64,000 bases of DNA from Astragalus membranaceus (GCA_039519185.1 CM076851.1:48590751-48654750); one strand, 5' to 3'; counted from the stretch's first letter, positions 22,791 through 34,770 are shown. The notes: generated by a model from the letters alone, not told the origin. Numbers and translations are program-made.

Positions 22791-23708
22791 ATGCGTTCCT
22801 TGGCTAATTAATTAATAATGAACTATCGAGAGTATCAAATGAAGCTTGTTTTGGGGTTTAATTGCATCAGGAAGTTCCATTTGGAGTGTTTGGGAGTTGT
22901 GGGTACTGCTGGAAATTCGTGGGAGGTGTTGTGTTGTTGTTTTGAGTTGCGGTTTCGGTGAAATTCGGAGAATTTCGAACTAGGCTTCAATTCCGGTGAG
23001 TTCTTCGATTTATGCTTAAATTTACTGCTAAAAATGTGTTTGATTCTGTTTGTGTTGTTGTTGTGTTTGCTGGTATGAAACTTGGTGCTATTTGGAGCCA
23101 TTTTATTAGCAAAATCATTGTGCTGACATTCTGGACATAGGTGCAATTGTTTAGCATTTTAGCAGCTCATATTTTATTAACATGTGTATGAAACTTGTTA
23201 ATAAGACTAATGTAAAGTAAATGAAACAGAAAAAATCTCATAGTGATAAAGTAACTCAAATTTGTATTTCTAGGAACTAACCAATAATTGCTTATTGCCA
23301 AGGAAATAAGAAACAGATTGTTTTGAAAAGCAAAATCTTTTTTATTTTAAAAGATTAAACTATGAGTGTGAGCTGATCAGAAAACAAAATTTATTTGGTT
23401 CAGGTGGCTTTAGTTTTGAGACTAGAGGCTTGGGTTTCTAAGTGATAACCATGTTTGTTTTATAGATAGACATTTTTTACTCTGGTTAGAATCAAGGGCG
23501 TAGCCAGACTCCTAGCTGGGAAAGGGGGCTTGCTGCATTTTGATTTCATTGCTGGTTTGTAAACTAGGTAAAATAGGTTGCTGCATAATAACTGAACACA
23601 ATTATTAAGCAGAACAGATAATCCCGCCTAGCTATGTTGTATGTATACTGTACATAAATTAAACTCTTATGAAAAACAAAAATAATTAGTACGTGTTCGT
23701 TTAGCTTT

Positions 23709-23804
23709 TCACTCTCTCTCTCTCTCTCGATGGGCATCCATCGTTTACATTCTTGTCTTGCTCTCTCTCTCTCTCTCTCTCTCTCTCTATGGACATCCAT
23801 CTCA

Positions 23805-23842
<38 letters not shown>
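23709..23842. repeat. Three (CT)n microsatellite tracts
   Basis: CT runs at about 23709-23728, 23760-23788 and 23809-23842 are separated by 'gatgggcatccatcg' and 'tatggacatccatctcatccat'. They lie immediately upstream of the transposase start and may be its 5' leader. Arg-Glu frames on the minus strand are repeat artefacts. Confidence 0.9.
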
Positions 23843-23844
<2 letters not shown>

Positions 23845-23851
23845 ATTTTAA

Positions 23852-26800
23852 ATGTGCAGAATGGAATTTCCTCCTTCGCATCGCCTTTGGATGTATGATA
23901 GGTTGTTTCCAAAAAGAGCGGGTTTGAAACAATCTTTTGTAGATGGCGTGTGGGAATTTATTATTTTTGCAATGACACAAGAACAATTTGGAGTTGAAGG
24001 GGGGATTCGATGTCCGTGCGTCAAATGCAAATGTGGAAAGATTAGGAATCCATCGGAGGTCATTGATCACTTGAAGGGAGTTGGGTTTAGGCCTAATTAT
24101 TGGATTTGGACGAGTAATGGTGAGAAAGGGTTTGATGTCGTCCCATTGGTTGGTGAAAATTGCAGGGGTGCTGCTAGTAATTCTGCGGATATAGGATGTG
24201 GTGAACAAATCAACTTGATGCAGAATCTGGTTTGTGACAGTCTTGGGGTGAATGTGTCATTCGAGGAGGAACAATATGATAACATGGAAGAGCTTCCGAA
24301 TGAGCAAGCACAGAGATTCTATAATATGTTGTTAGATGCAAACAAACCATGGTTTGAAGGGTCATCAAACTCAAAGTTATCGATTTGTGCGAAGCTTTTA
24401 GCTCTCAAATCGTTGAGTAATACATCTGAGGTGGGAATGGACTTGATATGTGATATGATGTCAGGCGTGACACCTATGAATGAAAATTTGCCAAAGAATT
24501 TTTACGAGGCTAAGAGGTTAGTTTCTAAGTTGGGATTGGAAGCTAGAAGGATCGATTGCTGTCCGGAAGGTCACATGTTGTATTATGACAATGAGTTTGG
24601 GAAAAAGGATGTTGCGCTACTTGAATGCAAATTTTGTAATGCGCCGAGGTATCATGCTCGCAAAAGGGGGACTAGTAGTAAGAATAAACCAGTTCCGGTG
24701 AAGTCAATGTTCTATTTGCCAATAATTCCAAGGTTGCAGGGAATGTTTGCATCCGAGCACATTACAGGGAAACACTTTGATCGGCTACAACCTGAGTTTG
24801 CAGCGGATCCACGCAACGTACGACTTGGGTTATGCTCTGATGGTTTTACGCCATATACCCATGCATCGGATTCGCCATATTCTTGCTGGCCCGTTATTGT
24901 TACCCCGTACAACCTTCCCCCTGAGATGTGCATGACTAAACCTTACATGTTTTTGACTTGTCTGACACCTGGCCCAAGAAATCCAAAAGCAGGCATTGAC
25001 ATCTATTTAGAACCACTAATTGATGATTTGAAGAGGTTGTGGGATGGTGTCTTGACCTACGATTACGCACGGAAGGAAATTTTATGATGAGAGCCGCTTT
25101 GATGTGGACCATTAATGACTTCCCTGCTTATGGCATGTTGTCTGGTTGGCAAACTCATGGTAAATTAGCATGTCCACATTGTATGAAGCATACAAAGGCA
25201 TTTACCTTGAAACACGGGGGTAAGAGTTCTTGGTTTGACTCGCATCGTAGGTTTTTACCACATGATAATGCATTTAGAAGGAACAAGAATGCATTTAAGA
25301 AGAAGGAAGTTGAAAATGATGAGCCGCCTCCTCGGTTGACTCCAGGCGAGGTTTGGGATAGAGTTAGAGATTTTCCCAAAATCACAGATGATCCCCTTGT
25401 TGCTCGATTTCATAGATATGGACAAGCGCATAATTGGACAAAAAGGAGTATCTTTTGGGATCTCCCATATTGGAAAGATAATTTATTGAGGCACAATCTT
25501 GATGTGATGCACATAGAGAAGAATTTTTTTGACAATATATTTAACACAATGATGAACATAAAGGGCAAAACAAAGGACAATGATAAGGTGAGATTGGACG
25601 TTGCTCTTTACTGCAACCGAAAGGACTTAAATTTGAAGCCACAAGCTAATGGGAAGATGCTCAAACCCAAATCATGTTACTCATTAACTATCGAGCAAAC
25701 AAATTCAGTTTATCAGTGGATAAAAGAAATGAAATTCCCAGATGGATATTCTTCTAATTTGGCAAGATGTGTTGATGTGAATAAGTGAAGAATGTTTGGG
25801 ATGAAAAGCCATGATTGTCATGTATTTATGGAATGTTTACTCCCTATTGCATTTAGTTCTTTACCGGCACATGTTCTAAATCCGCTAACTGAAGTGAAGA
25901 ATGTTTCGCGGTATTTCCACCTGGTTTCTTTGATTCTATGGAGCATCTCCCTGTTCATCTAGCATATGAAGCAAGACTTGGTGGGCCAGTTCAGTACAGG
26001 TGGATGTATCCATTTGAAAGGTATCATTTTGAGAACATATTCATTTTTTTTTTCCATTTGAGGTAAGTATAATTTTCCATCTAATCAAGTTGTTTTATAG
26101 ATTCATGGGTGATTCTAAACGATCGGTGAAAAACAAGGCGAGAGTTGAAGGATCGATTTGTGCATCATACCTACACCGCGAAATAACCCACTTTTGCTCA
26201 CATTATTACTCCAACTTCACGTTGAGAAATAAAAGGAATGAAATGCAAAATCATTGTGTTAGACACTCATTAATGTTATCGGTCTTCAACCAATATGGTC
26301 GCCATTCTGGGAAGGAGTCGATTCATTGGTTAACAGATGTGGAGTATAAGTCAGCTCATGTTCATGTCTTGAACAATTGCATTGAAGTTAAACCATACAT
26401 TGAGTACCGTATATCAATATTTTCATTCAATTATTTGTTCATATCTGTCAGCTCATTTAGTAAGTATCTTCTAATTTGATCAGGTCATTCTTGATGTCTG
26501 AAGACGTAAGAGATGATCAGGCATCTGCTCATATATATGAAAATTTTCAAGAATGGTTTCAAGAAAAAGTAAGTGTTGAGTTACTTGTTCCTCAACCTTA
26601 ATCATGTGTCCAATCAATCAACACTTGAGAAACTTATCTGATGGTCCTTAATCAAAAGTGAAAGAGTATCACACATTTTTCGTGAATGGCTACAAGTTTC
26701 ATACCCACTCATGGACGAAAAACAAAGCAACAATTAACAGCGGAGTTTATGTAAAAGGGGTCAATGAAGGAGGTGAAGATGATTATTACGGTGTAATCAA

Positions 26801-26940
26801 ACACATTTATGAACTAGAGTTCAATGAATTAGACTATGCTAAAACGGCAGTGTTGTTTTATTGTGACTGGTTTGATCTGTTAGCTATAGGCACCAAAATG
26901 GATCCAAAGTATAATAGAGTGGACATACGAATGATTCCTA
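23852..26940 (+). pseudogene. TNP2: TNP2-type CACTA transposase, multi-exon, inactivated
   Basis: This protein recognises and cuts the CACTA ends. The frame opens at 23852, with a better start at the second ATG (23861), giving 'MEFPPSHRLWMYDRLFP' and a Cys-rich transposase-associated domain ('CPCVKCKCG', about residues 55-90). The TNP2 core follows: 'LYYDNEFGKKD', 'CKFCNAPRYH', 'DGFTPYTHASDSPYSCWPVI' and, one frame over from about 25075, 'ALMWTINDFPAYGMLSGWQTHGKLACPHC' and 'HNLDVMHIEKNFFDNIF'. A TGA at 25786-25788 interrupts 'NK*RMFGMKSHDCHVF'. A further frameshift with a small deletion near 25915 precedes 'FFDSMEHLPVHLAYEARLGGPVQYRWMYPFE'. Likely introns are 26021-26100, 26404-26484 and 26569 to about 26657. 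The last exon carries a DUF4216-like domain ('EYHTFFVNGYKFHT', 'YYGVIKHIYELEF'). Confidence 0.9.
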
Positions 26941-29370
26941 ATCCAGGCTTTGGTGCGATACCTACTCCTACCCCTTCACCAGATGCTGTGCCTACTCCGA
27001 CCCCTTTGCCATCACCAACAGAGCCACTTTCACCTGGAGATGATGCGATACCTGATGATGATCAGGTGCATGATGTTGAGGGGGGTGATGATGAGAACGA
27101 GGATCAGATTATTTTACACGATCGGCGATATGTCATCCGTGTTGAGGATGGAGGGTATGTAAAGTTTATAACTTTGTTAGATTGATTGTTTTTTCATATA
27201 TATAATGTGTTTTAATTGTTTTAGTCGTTTCAATTGTTTTAACTTCACAGGTTTCTTCCTTCAAGGCCAACCGCAAATGCTATCCGAGAGACTATTCACG
27301 AGTTATACCACTATCCATGGACTAGTTGGTTAGAACTTAATGAGGCTGAGCGAACCCATTTTTTTTAAAATTTTTAGAGTAAGTGAACATTTTAACACTT
27401 CATAATAATTGTCGTTTTTTTAGAATTTGTGAAGTTATTTGATTTTGTGTAACATTTGTTTTCTAAATGTTTTCACAATGCAGAAGAGAGTTGCGTGGCG
27501 TAAGTCTCAGGAGGCCGCCGTTGAGGATCTTTTTCATAAGAATGCTGCTCTCCGACTCCGTGATATTCTCAGACGTGTCCGCTTGGGGAGGGGTAGACCT
27601 CTTTGGATGGGGGATCAAGTCTATAATCACCTAAGAGATCACATCTGGAATGATCCAAAATTCATTGCTAAGTGTGAGCGGAATAAGAAGAACAGAGCAT
27701 CAGAAAAAGGTGGAAGCTTGCACACTGGAGGTTCTGTCTCTATGTTGCAGCATTCAGAGAGAATGGTATATTCTTAAGCGTATATTCTCCTAATGTCAAT
27801 ATAATTAATTATAATTTACCATTTACAAACTTAAGTTATTAATAATAGACCAAGAAGATGGGGAGGAAACCACATGTATATGAGCTTCATCGCCACACTC
27901 ACATTAGGAAGGGCACAGGCAAGTATGTAGAGGACCGCGCTCGCATTACTCAGGTATAAAAAATAAGATATATGTATGAGGCATTCAATTGTGTAAACAC
28001 TATCAGAATAGATAAGATATATGTATGAGGCATTCAATTTTGTTTTGTTGTCTTATGGTTGATTCTCAGTTCGATTTTCAGTTTAATACCACCCTCTATA
28101 ACTAGCAAACAATTATTTTTATTTCTTTCTTATTCTTTTATGTTTGACCCTTAATCCAAAATGGTTCTTAGATCTTATTGTTGGATGGATTTGTTGTTCT
28201 GATTTTGTATCAGAATCTGTTTCTTAAGTCTGAATACTGATCCTTAGATCCAGTTAATATGTGAAAAACAGTTCTTTTAAACTGAATTTTCTAGAATCAA
28301 TGGATAGTTTTTTGGGTGAAAATGCAAGAAAGTGTATTAACCTTAGGAAAGGAGGACTTGACTGCAAAGCAGAATTCAAACAGGGACGAAGATTCATAAG
28401 TGTTTTCACAAAATGATGACATTCACAATTAATTACACCTGACTTCCGATACACACTCACATAACTAAGGTGTACATCAGAGGAAAAGGAAGTAGCAGTA
28501 GAGAATTAGGAAGCTTTGTGTGGTTGATTCTCAGAATGGTTGTCTTATGGTTGATTCTCAGAATAGAATAGATAAGCTGAAATTTTATTTTGTTGTCTTA
28601 TGGTTGATTCTCAGTTTTGTTGTCTTATGGTTGTCTTAGTTCAGTTCACAGGAACTTGATTTAAACAAAATTTTCAATATTCCATTACTCCTACCATACA
28701 AGTGTTGGTCTAACCTTTACTTCCTTCTGTTCTTTTTAATTATAGTATTTTATTCTTATTGACTTGATGTTAATGGAATTCCATTAAATACCGCTGAATC
28801 TGTGATACTTCTGTTATTAGTTCTTATATTTTTATATCCCAATTTATCTGTGCTTGAGCTGAATCTGTGATACTTTTGAATTTGAGTATGATTATAACTT
28901 GTGCATTTGATATTTGATAGGAGAAGTTTCGGCGGCTGTTCTCTCAGTCAGATATACCAGTAGACCCCGTTGAGTTAGCTAAGTTGAAGCATTTGTTGTG
29001 GGAGCAGGCTGCTGGAGGGCCCTATAAGAGTCGTGGTGTGTATGGGACAGGAGGCATTGTTGACAATATGGTAGACTCTGGAGCTTCGACGAGTGCGGGC
29101 CTGTCTCCTGAGGCCCGTAGGATCATCCAACAAATGTCACAATAATTTGAAGAGCGGTTTGCACGACAGCAACAACTAATTGAGTACGTATTTAACCATT
29201 CTGGAATTCCAACACCTCCACCTGATTGGCAGCCTCCCGAGCAAGACCTGCCCACCCATCAGGGTCAACCTGCCCAGCAGGGCCAGCCCGCCCAGCAGGG
29301 TCAGCCCGCCCATCAGGATGAGAGCGAAGATGTAGATGATGGAGACCACGTTTATGATAAGGGTTATTGA
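26941..29370 (+). pseudogene. Second CACTA gene (Ptta/En/Spm-type transposase, TnpA-like)
   Basis: This continues in frame from the DUF4216 exon through a Pro/Thr-rich and acidic linker ('TPTPSPDAVPTPTPLPSP'). Exons are read at about 27251-27372 ('ELYHYPWTSWLELNE'), 27484-27765 ('LRDILRRVRLGRGRPLWMGDQVYNHL' and 'NRASEKGGSLHTGGSVSM', the hallmark of the Transposase_24 family), 27849-27953 ('GRKPHVYELHRHTHIRKGTG') and 28921-29370 ('FRRLFSQSDIP', 'GVYGTGGIVDNM'). The last exon has a GQPAQQ repeat near its end and a stop at 29368. GT/AG splice sites are visible. Lesions include a TAA at 29143-29145 and stops after 27366. No separate promoter is obvious, so it may share a transcript with the TNP2 gene. 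Confidence 0.8.
27954..28920 (+). other. Long intron of the second CACTA gene
   Basis: It is bounded by CAG/GTATAA and TTGATAG/GAGAAG. It is AT-rich and non-coding, with a 60-bp-spaced tandem repeat of 'agatatatgtatgaggcatt' (about 27966-28037) and repeated 'gttgtcttatggttgattctcag' words (about 28050, 28540, 28590). I see nothing else in it. Confidence 0.6.
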
Positions 29371-29834
29371 CGAGATCTAGGTAATCTATGTTTTAATTAA
29401 TGTGCAAAATATATTAGTTTTATGAATTAATTAGTAATTATTATCGTTTTTGATTTGTTAGGTATATTGTTCAGAGCTGGACTTGAAGATGCTTCGTCAG
29501 AATTTTTTGAGTTTACTGGACATTAGTGTATTGGTATATTTTGATATATTTTGATAAACTAGTGGCATGTTTTGATATATTTGAGTAAACTAGTGGCATG
29601 TTTTGATATTTGGTATGTATGTCACTTTTAACTAATTTGGTGGATTGGGTTGAACATTAGTGTAGTTTATAACTAAGTTGATGGTTTCGATTGACACTTT
29701 TGATATTAGTGATATGTTTTGATATTTAATATTTATGCTTGAATTGGTGGATTGGGGTCTGAATTAAATTGGCAGGGAATATTGCTAACAGGAATGACAA
29801 TGTAGATGTCAAATTTTGGTAGAATTATTTATAT

Positions 29835-30170
29835 TTTGCTTTGCGACGGAATTTGCGTCGGAATTTTTTTTGGTAGTTACTGAATTTGCCACGGAATTAT
29901 TACAATTTGTGACGGAATTTTCAAACAATTTAACATCAGATTTGCGTCGATTTTGCCACGGCAATTTGTGACAAATTTGCGACGAGTTTGCCACGGAAAT
30001 TTGCGACGACTTTGCGATGGGTTTGCGACGGGGAATTTCGTCGCAAAGCATTTGCGACGAGCTGTTTTGCCACGACTTTTTGTCCATCGCAAATGCCGTC
30101 GCAAACACAAATTTGCCACGGAAAAAGGTCCATTTGCGACGGAAATTGCCGTCGCAAATGAGCGATTTTC
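29835..30170. repeat. Right subterminal repeat array of CACTA 1
   Basis: At least fifteen TTTGCGACG(G/A) or TTTGCCACGG words in both orientations fill the last 340 bp before the GTAGTG terminus. Open frames over this array (for example minus strand 29809-30279) are artefacts of the repeat. Confidence 0.85.
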
Positions 30171-30178
30171 TTGTAGTG

Positions 30179-30560
30179 GATTGAACATCGTGTGTTCTTA
30201 TATCTTTATCCCTATGGGTCCTTGGCACTTTCGGACCAGGATCTGTGTCGCCGAGTTTGGTAAGAATTTTATCATTCACCCCATACCGACCGTGTTTTAT
30301 CTTGCTCCCGTTTACATTAACCTTTGGATGTGAATGACTTTTGTATATTAATTATCCAATTGAATCAACATTTGTATTCAAAAGGGTTTTAAAAACATTT
30401 TCTTTGCATACAGTGAGGCTTTACATAACATGGCAATACAACATGGCAATACAACTAACTGTTGCACCTAACTTATGTTTTGCATCTTAAGGACTTAGAA
30501 TGCATAAGAACAATACAGTTCAAACTTACTTCTAAAAAATCATACATTGACAGATCTTAT
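30179..30560 (-). mobile_element. Degraded gypsy-type LTR remnant, right part
   Basis: This continues the host sequence after CACTA 1 ('tttatccctatgggtcc...cggaccaggatctgtgtcgccgagtttgg'). I associate this wording with legume gypsy LTRs. The right end cannot be fixed. The stretch 30560-30917 is AT-rich, with a purine-rich block at 30660-30770, and shows nothing recognisable. Confidence 0.35.
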
Positions 30561-30934
30561 AACTTATACAAAACTTAAGCTATGCCTCTAACCTTTTATG
30601 ACACTAACCAGCACCAAAAACAATCAAAATTCCATCACACACATATGAGTTCAACATAAGGACTTAAAAAGAGACTTATACTAACACAAAATAAATCAAA
30701 GAAGAGAAGAAAGAATAAAAAAAAGAAATAAACAAAATTTGAATTGAACAAACAAAGGAAGAAAAAGAGACCTGTGTGTGAGAGAGAACAATTCCTTTCC
30801 CCCTTTGTTGCTAGATAGTTTTCATTTACAAAGATTTGCAATTACAAAGGTTTCTTTTACGGTAATTTATTAAGTGTAAAATATGAACCAAAGTGAGTCA
30901 CTAAGAAAACAGTTACCAAACTCCATTATCTTTA

Positions 30935-31137
30935 CAAACAACAAGGAACGGTCCGAGTGGTAATTGGGCTCGGATCCCACCTCAAAGTTTCAGGTTTGAA
31001 TTTTGGGTGTGGCAAAAACTCTATTAGGAGGGGGGAGAACCACACAGACCGACAAAACCAAGTCTACACATAGCCAATCAAATTTCCCAGCATACATTAG
31101 TCACCGGTAAAAGACGATCAAAACTGCACACTAAAAA
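30935..31137 (+). mobile_element. tRNA-derived SINE with 17-bp target duplication
   Basis: The body has RNA polymerase III-like boxes: 'gtccgagtggtaattggg' as a box A-like region and 'ggtttgaattttg' as a degenerate box B. The 'gggtgtggcaaaaactc' wording is typical of plant SINEs, and the 3' end is a short A-run. It is flanked by the 17-bp direct repeat AAACTCCATTATCTTTA (30918-30934 and 31138-31154), as left by target-primed reverse transcription. Confidence 0.8.
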
Positions 31138-31154
31138 AAACTCCATTATCTTTA

Positions 31155-32309
31155 TATATTATTATAGAAGATTATTAGTTTATTAATTTGCATGTCGATG
31201 GGTATGGTTTATTTTATTTTACTTAACATGAACTGTCCACGTCGTGGATAATGGTATAAGGAAATTTTCAAATTGGCCTTTGGAAAATGCCAAAAGGGCT
31301 ACAGAGATGGGAATGGGACAATTCATAACACCTTTTCTCAATTATAATTTTCAATAAGGATTTCTAGCTTTTTTTAGGTCAAATCAAGCTAAAAAGTGTT
31401 GACCGAGTTGACTATTCGCTACTAATGATTCTGAAATAAAAATGTCACGACAGTCTTTATTGTATTTGGATGTCTTTAAGTCTTCATACATTTTTTACAC
31501 CGTGTTTGTAAATCTAAGAATATACATCTTGGGATAGTAGGATGTCAACATTGATGTTAGCACTCTTACTCTTTTTTGTGCCATTTTTTCTGCTCCCCCT
31601 CCCTTTTGGTGCCATTTTCTCCTCTCCCTCCCCGCCCTCTTTTTTTTTGTTCTCATTTTTTATATTTTCATTTTTTTAGAATAATTTAAATTTAAGAAAA
31701 AAAATTAGATCTATAAATAGATAAAGTTTGTTCCTCAATAATCGGATCGGTGAAAAATGAAAATTAATTTCCCGATAAATTATGTAAAGTGTGATGCTAG
31801 CCACTGTGTTTTAAGGTAATTTAGAGTCTAAAAAAATTAGTTGTTCAAAAGAAATAGTAATGCAAAACAGTGTGTTTTGGGGTTATTAAGCGGTCGGAAA
31901 AAAATTAACTATTCAAATATGCAGAGTTTGTCCCTTAGTAACTTGTTTGTTGAAAAAAAAAAGAACTTTTATGTAATGTGATAATGACTTACTTGATTAT
32001 CATTTGTTGTCTATATTTTAATTGACCAATTTCATTTTTGTCACTAACTACTTTCTTTTCATTCTATACAACATTCGTAATTTTATATTTTAAGGGTACT
32101 TTATGGTTAACTAGAAATTTTAACTGTTCAAATAGCGGAAATTGATTCCTCCATAATCAGATTAGTGAAAATGAAAATTAATTTCGCAACAAATATGTTC
32201 TACCTTATAGTTTTCTCTTATTGGCTAAACCTAACTTAGTTGTTAAAATTTGACTTCAATTACTATTAATCTAATTTTGGTCTTATAATGCTTCAGTAGA
32301 CCCTAAAGT
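31155..32309. other. AT-rich sequence without recognisable genes
   Basis: No coding frame, RNA gene or clear repeat boundary is visible. Two similar blocks (about 31710-31765 and 32130-32190, 'gttcctc(a/c)ataatc(g/a)gat...gtgaaaa(a)tgaaaattaatttc') suggest an internal duplication. The stretch may be the body of a Helitron ending at 32344. Confidence 0.5.
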
Positions 32310-32344
32310 TTTGGCCCCATGCATCGCACGGGTCACGGCGCTAG
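32310..32344 (+). mobile_element. Possible Helitron 3' end
   Basis: An imperfect hairpin ('CCCATGCATCGCACGGG') is followed by 'tcacggCGCTAG' and then T. This fits the Helitron pattern of a hairpin about 10 bp before a CTRR terminus inserted 5' of T. I could not find the 5' TC end. Confidence 0.3.
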
Positions 32345-32519
32345 TTTTGAATAATAATTCATTGTTAGATAAGATGGCAGACCTTAAGATTTTAAGAACA
32401 AATTCATGTTTTTTTTTATTCACAATAAAAAATAAAATATATATCTAAAAAACCCAACAATATGAGATACTTATTTTTTTATACAAATAGAAGAAAAGGA
32501 AAAACAAAACCAAAACAAA

Positions 32520-33557
32520 AAATTATGGATGAGGGGGGACTAAGTCTTGATCAGCATCGGTAGAAAGAATGGACTCCATGCCAACTGGAGGATCATGGTG
32601 CCAGAAAAGCAGATTCTCCTTTGTTGCTTCAAATTTAACCAAGAAATCATCAACATTTCCTTCCATGAGAGCGTGGAAAATCTTCACCAACCACTGGGAA
32701 ACAATGATATCTTTGATATTTTGGATGGGAGTAGCATAAACATGATGAAGGTTCATTCCGGAGGACACAAGATGAATGGCTAATAGCAAGTCTGAGTAAC
32801 AAATAAGTCTCTGATATCATTTAATCCAACCTAAAGATAATCCTTTGTGAAGGGCCATTAGTTCCACAAAAAGATGATCATGTCTACTAAGGTGACCTGA
32901 GAAGCCCCAGATCCAATCCCCATTAGAATTTCTAAGAAGGCTACCCATACACGAAGGATCAAGATTATAATATTGCTACCATCAACATTGAGGATTACAC
33001 AATCCTCCCTAGTTGGATGCCACAAAACCCACCTTGTAGTCTTAGAGTTGGATGCCATGCATGTTTTGATTGCCAAAATCATGGATGCGAGATTGCACAC
33101 CTCCATTTTAAGCTTGTAGAGAGGAAAATATTTATGAGCAATACAAATCGAGTTTCTAGCTTTCCAGTTCCACCAAACACCAACAACAAAAAGGGGAGAA
33201 TTATTTCCTTGAACACCAGTCTGAAGCCAAGTCGTGAAATCAATAGAGTCAAACTTAAGGGATCTCCAATGGATTTTAGAAAGAGGACAATCTCTGAGGA
33301 TGTGAAATGGGCTCTTCCACCGGGGCATTACAATGCGTACAAGCCGGCGAGGGAAGCATATGTCTATGGTGGATCATGTCACCAATAGGGAGCGTATTGT
33401 GGCGAGCACTCCAAACCATCACCTCAATTTTCTCTGGACCATAATCTTTCCAATTCCAACTCCAAAATTGCAGGAAATGGATTGGTTCATTGTTACCTGC
33501 TAACTGAGGAGCCATTGAAAACCTGAACTTTCCGTGTATTTGATGACTCATCATCAT
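32520..33557 (-). pseudogene. LINE-derived zf-RVT and RNase H fragments
   Basis: The minus-strand frames give a zinc-binding RT-associated domain at 33276-33557 ('EVMVWSARHNTLPIGDMIHHRHMLPSPACTHCNAPVEEP'). Then 'HILRDCPLSKIHWRSLKF' and an RNase H start, 'VLWHPTREDCVILNVDGS', follow at 32858-33328. A further degraded RNase H tail may be at 32523-32789. Frameshifts separate the pieces. This is the C-terminal part of a plant LINE ORF2, as in proteins annotated 'putative ribonuclease H protein'. No upstream RT is present. Confidence 0.7.
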
Positions 33558-33559
33558 AT

Positions 33560-34674
33560 GTATATTTTCGCTCAGTTTACAACTGAAATGTCGGTGATTT
33601 TATGTTTGATTCGGCCAATAGTTAGGATTTTGGCATAATTTTAGTTCTATGTAATAAGTGTGGAGTTGTAACAAAATGCATGAGAAATCCTTCAATTTGA
33701 TGTGGCGTCTACTAGCGAACCAGACACTTGCCTAGTGACGAAACGGAGAAAAGAAGGAAGGAAAAAGATCGGACAGCTTTCGCACCAGCAGCCAAGAACG
33801 GTCGCACCACAACCAAGCTTTTCAGCAGGAGGTCGCGACGCGACCAGCTTGCATCGCGAGGCGATGGTTGGCCGAAGGTTTGGTTAAATTATGCAGTTTT
33901 GCGTTTTTGAAACTCTCTTTGGCTTGGGAGCGGTTCTAGGGTTTGGAGGAGCAGCTGGAGGCGTTTTTGGGGGTCTTCCTACACCTTGGGAACAAGGGTT
34001 TAAAGGTTCTAATGGATCCATCTCTATGTAATCTTCTTCTACTCTTTATTCTTATCTCTAAGATGCTATGTAATTAGATAGTTTTGATTTGGGAGAGATG
34101 ACTCTTCCGTAAACTAGTATGTGAATGCTTTGTTATGACCAAGTCAGTTATTATTCAATTTACCCAGTGCCTTTATCTCTATGCTTAATGCTTTACTCTT
34201 ACGTATGATAATTGTATTGATCTAGGTTTATGATCACCATAGTAATATGGGTTTGTATGCTTGAAATTGGGGATCTAGGTCACATATGCAATGATCATAG
34301 GAATATGGGATTGGTGTGTGAATCACCTAAGGGATTAGGGTTTCTCATTAGGTAAAAGGGGTTTTGAGGCAAGGGATTGTCCTTAACCTAATTTAGTGAA
34401 TTGAATCGGATAACCTGGATAATTACTTTGATATTGGTTGAAGGTCATATAATAGCAGAGGGGGGATGAGTCAATCCTTAATCACTTCTATCTTACTTTA
34501 TTTTATGAACGTTTTATTTCAATGTTACAATAAAATCACTTTTATCTCAAGTGTCTCGACTGGAAATTAATAACTTGCCTATTGATAATAAATTACAATC
34601 CCTGTGGATACGACCGGTTCTTACCGTTATAACTATTACTTGCAACATTTCAGTACACTTTCTGAATCTCTAAC
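33560..34674 (+). repeat. Athila-like LTR
   Basis: The right end is followed by TTTGGCGCCGTTGCC, the signature primer-binding region of Athila (Ty3/gypsy) elements. The last part of the LTR has the typical 'caatccctgtggatacgacc' wording. The left end near 33560 is approximate. Short frames inside (for example 33702-33887) show no known domain. Confidence 0.6.
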
Positions 34675-34770
34675 AAGTTTTTGGCGCCGTTGCCAAAAAC
34701 TTGTTAAGATTTCAGCAAGTGTACTGAGACGTTGCAAGTAATAGTAAAAACAGTAAGACCGGTCGTATCC
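34480..34770. repeat. Head-to-head palindrome of Athila LTR ends
   Basis: The end of the LTR is repeated in inverted orientation right after the primer-binding site: AACAAGTTTTTGGC ... GCCAAAAACTTGTT, with a 6-bp centre near 34691. The inverted arm continues to 34770 ('accggtcgtatcc'), is then cut by the minus-strand gypsy element, and resumes at 56787-56927. Confidence 0.8.

Larger units (their letters stand above)
21297..30178 (+). mobile_element. CACTA (En/Spm) transposon 1, complete, with damaged transposase genes
   Basis: The ends are CACTACAAGAATAAG and ...GATTTTCTTGTAGTG, flanked by the 3-bp duplication GAT (21294-21296 and 30179-30181), which is diagnostic of CACTA elements. Arrays of TTTGCGACGG-type words lie inside both ends. 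The 8.9 kb encode a TNP2-type transposase (from 23852) and a second En/Spm-type protein (to 29370), both with disabling lesions. The 5' part also holds CT microsatellites and an antisense RNase H fragment. As it stands this copy cannot supply an intact transposase. Its ends match those of CACTA 2 (37605-44736). Confidence 0.95.
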
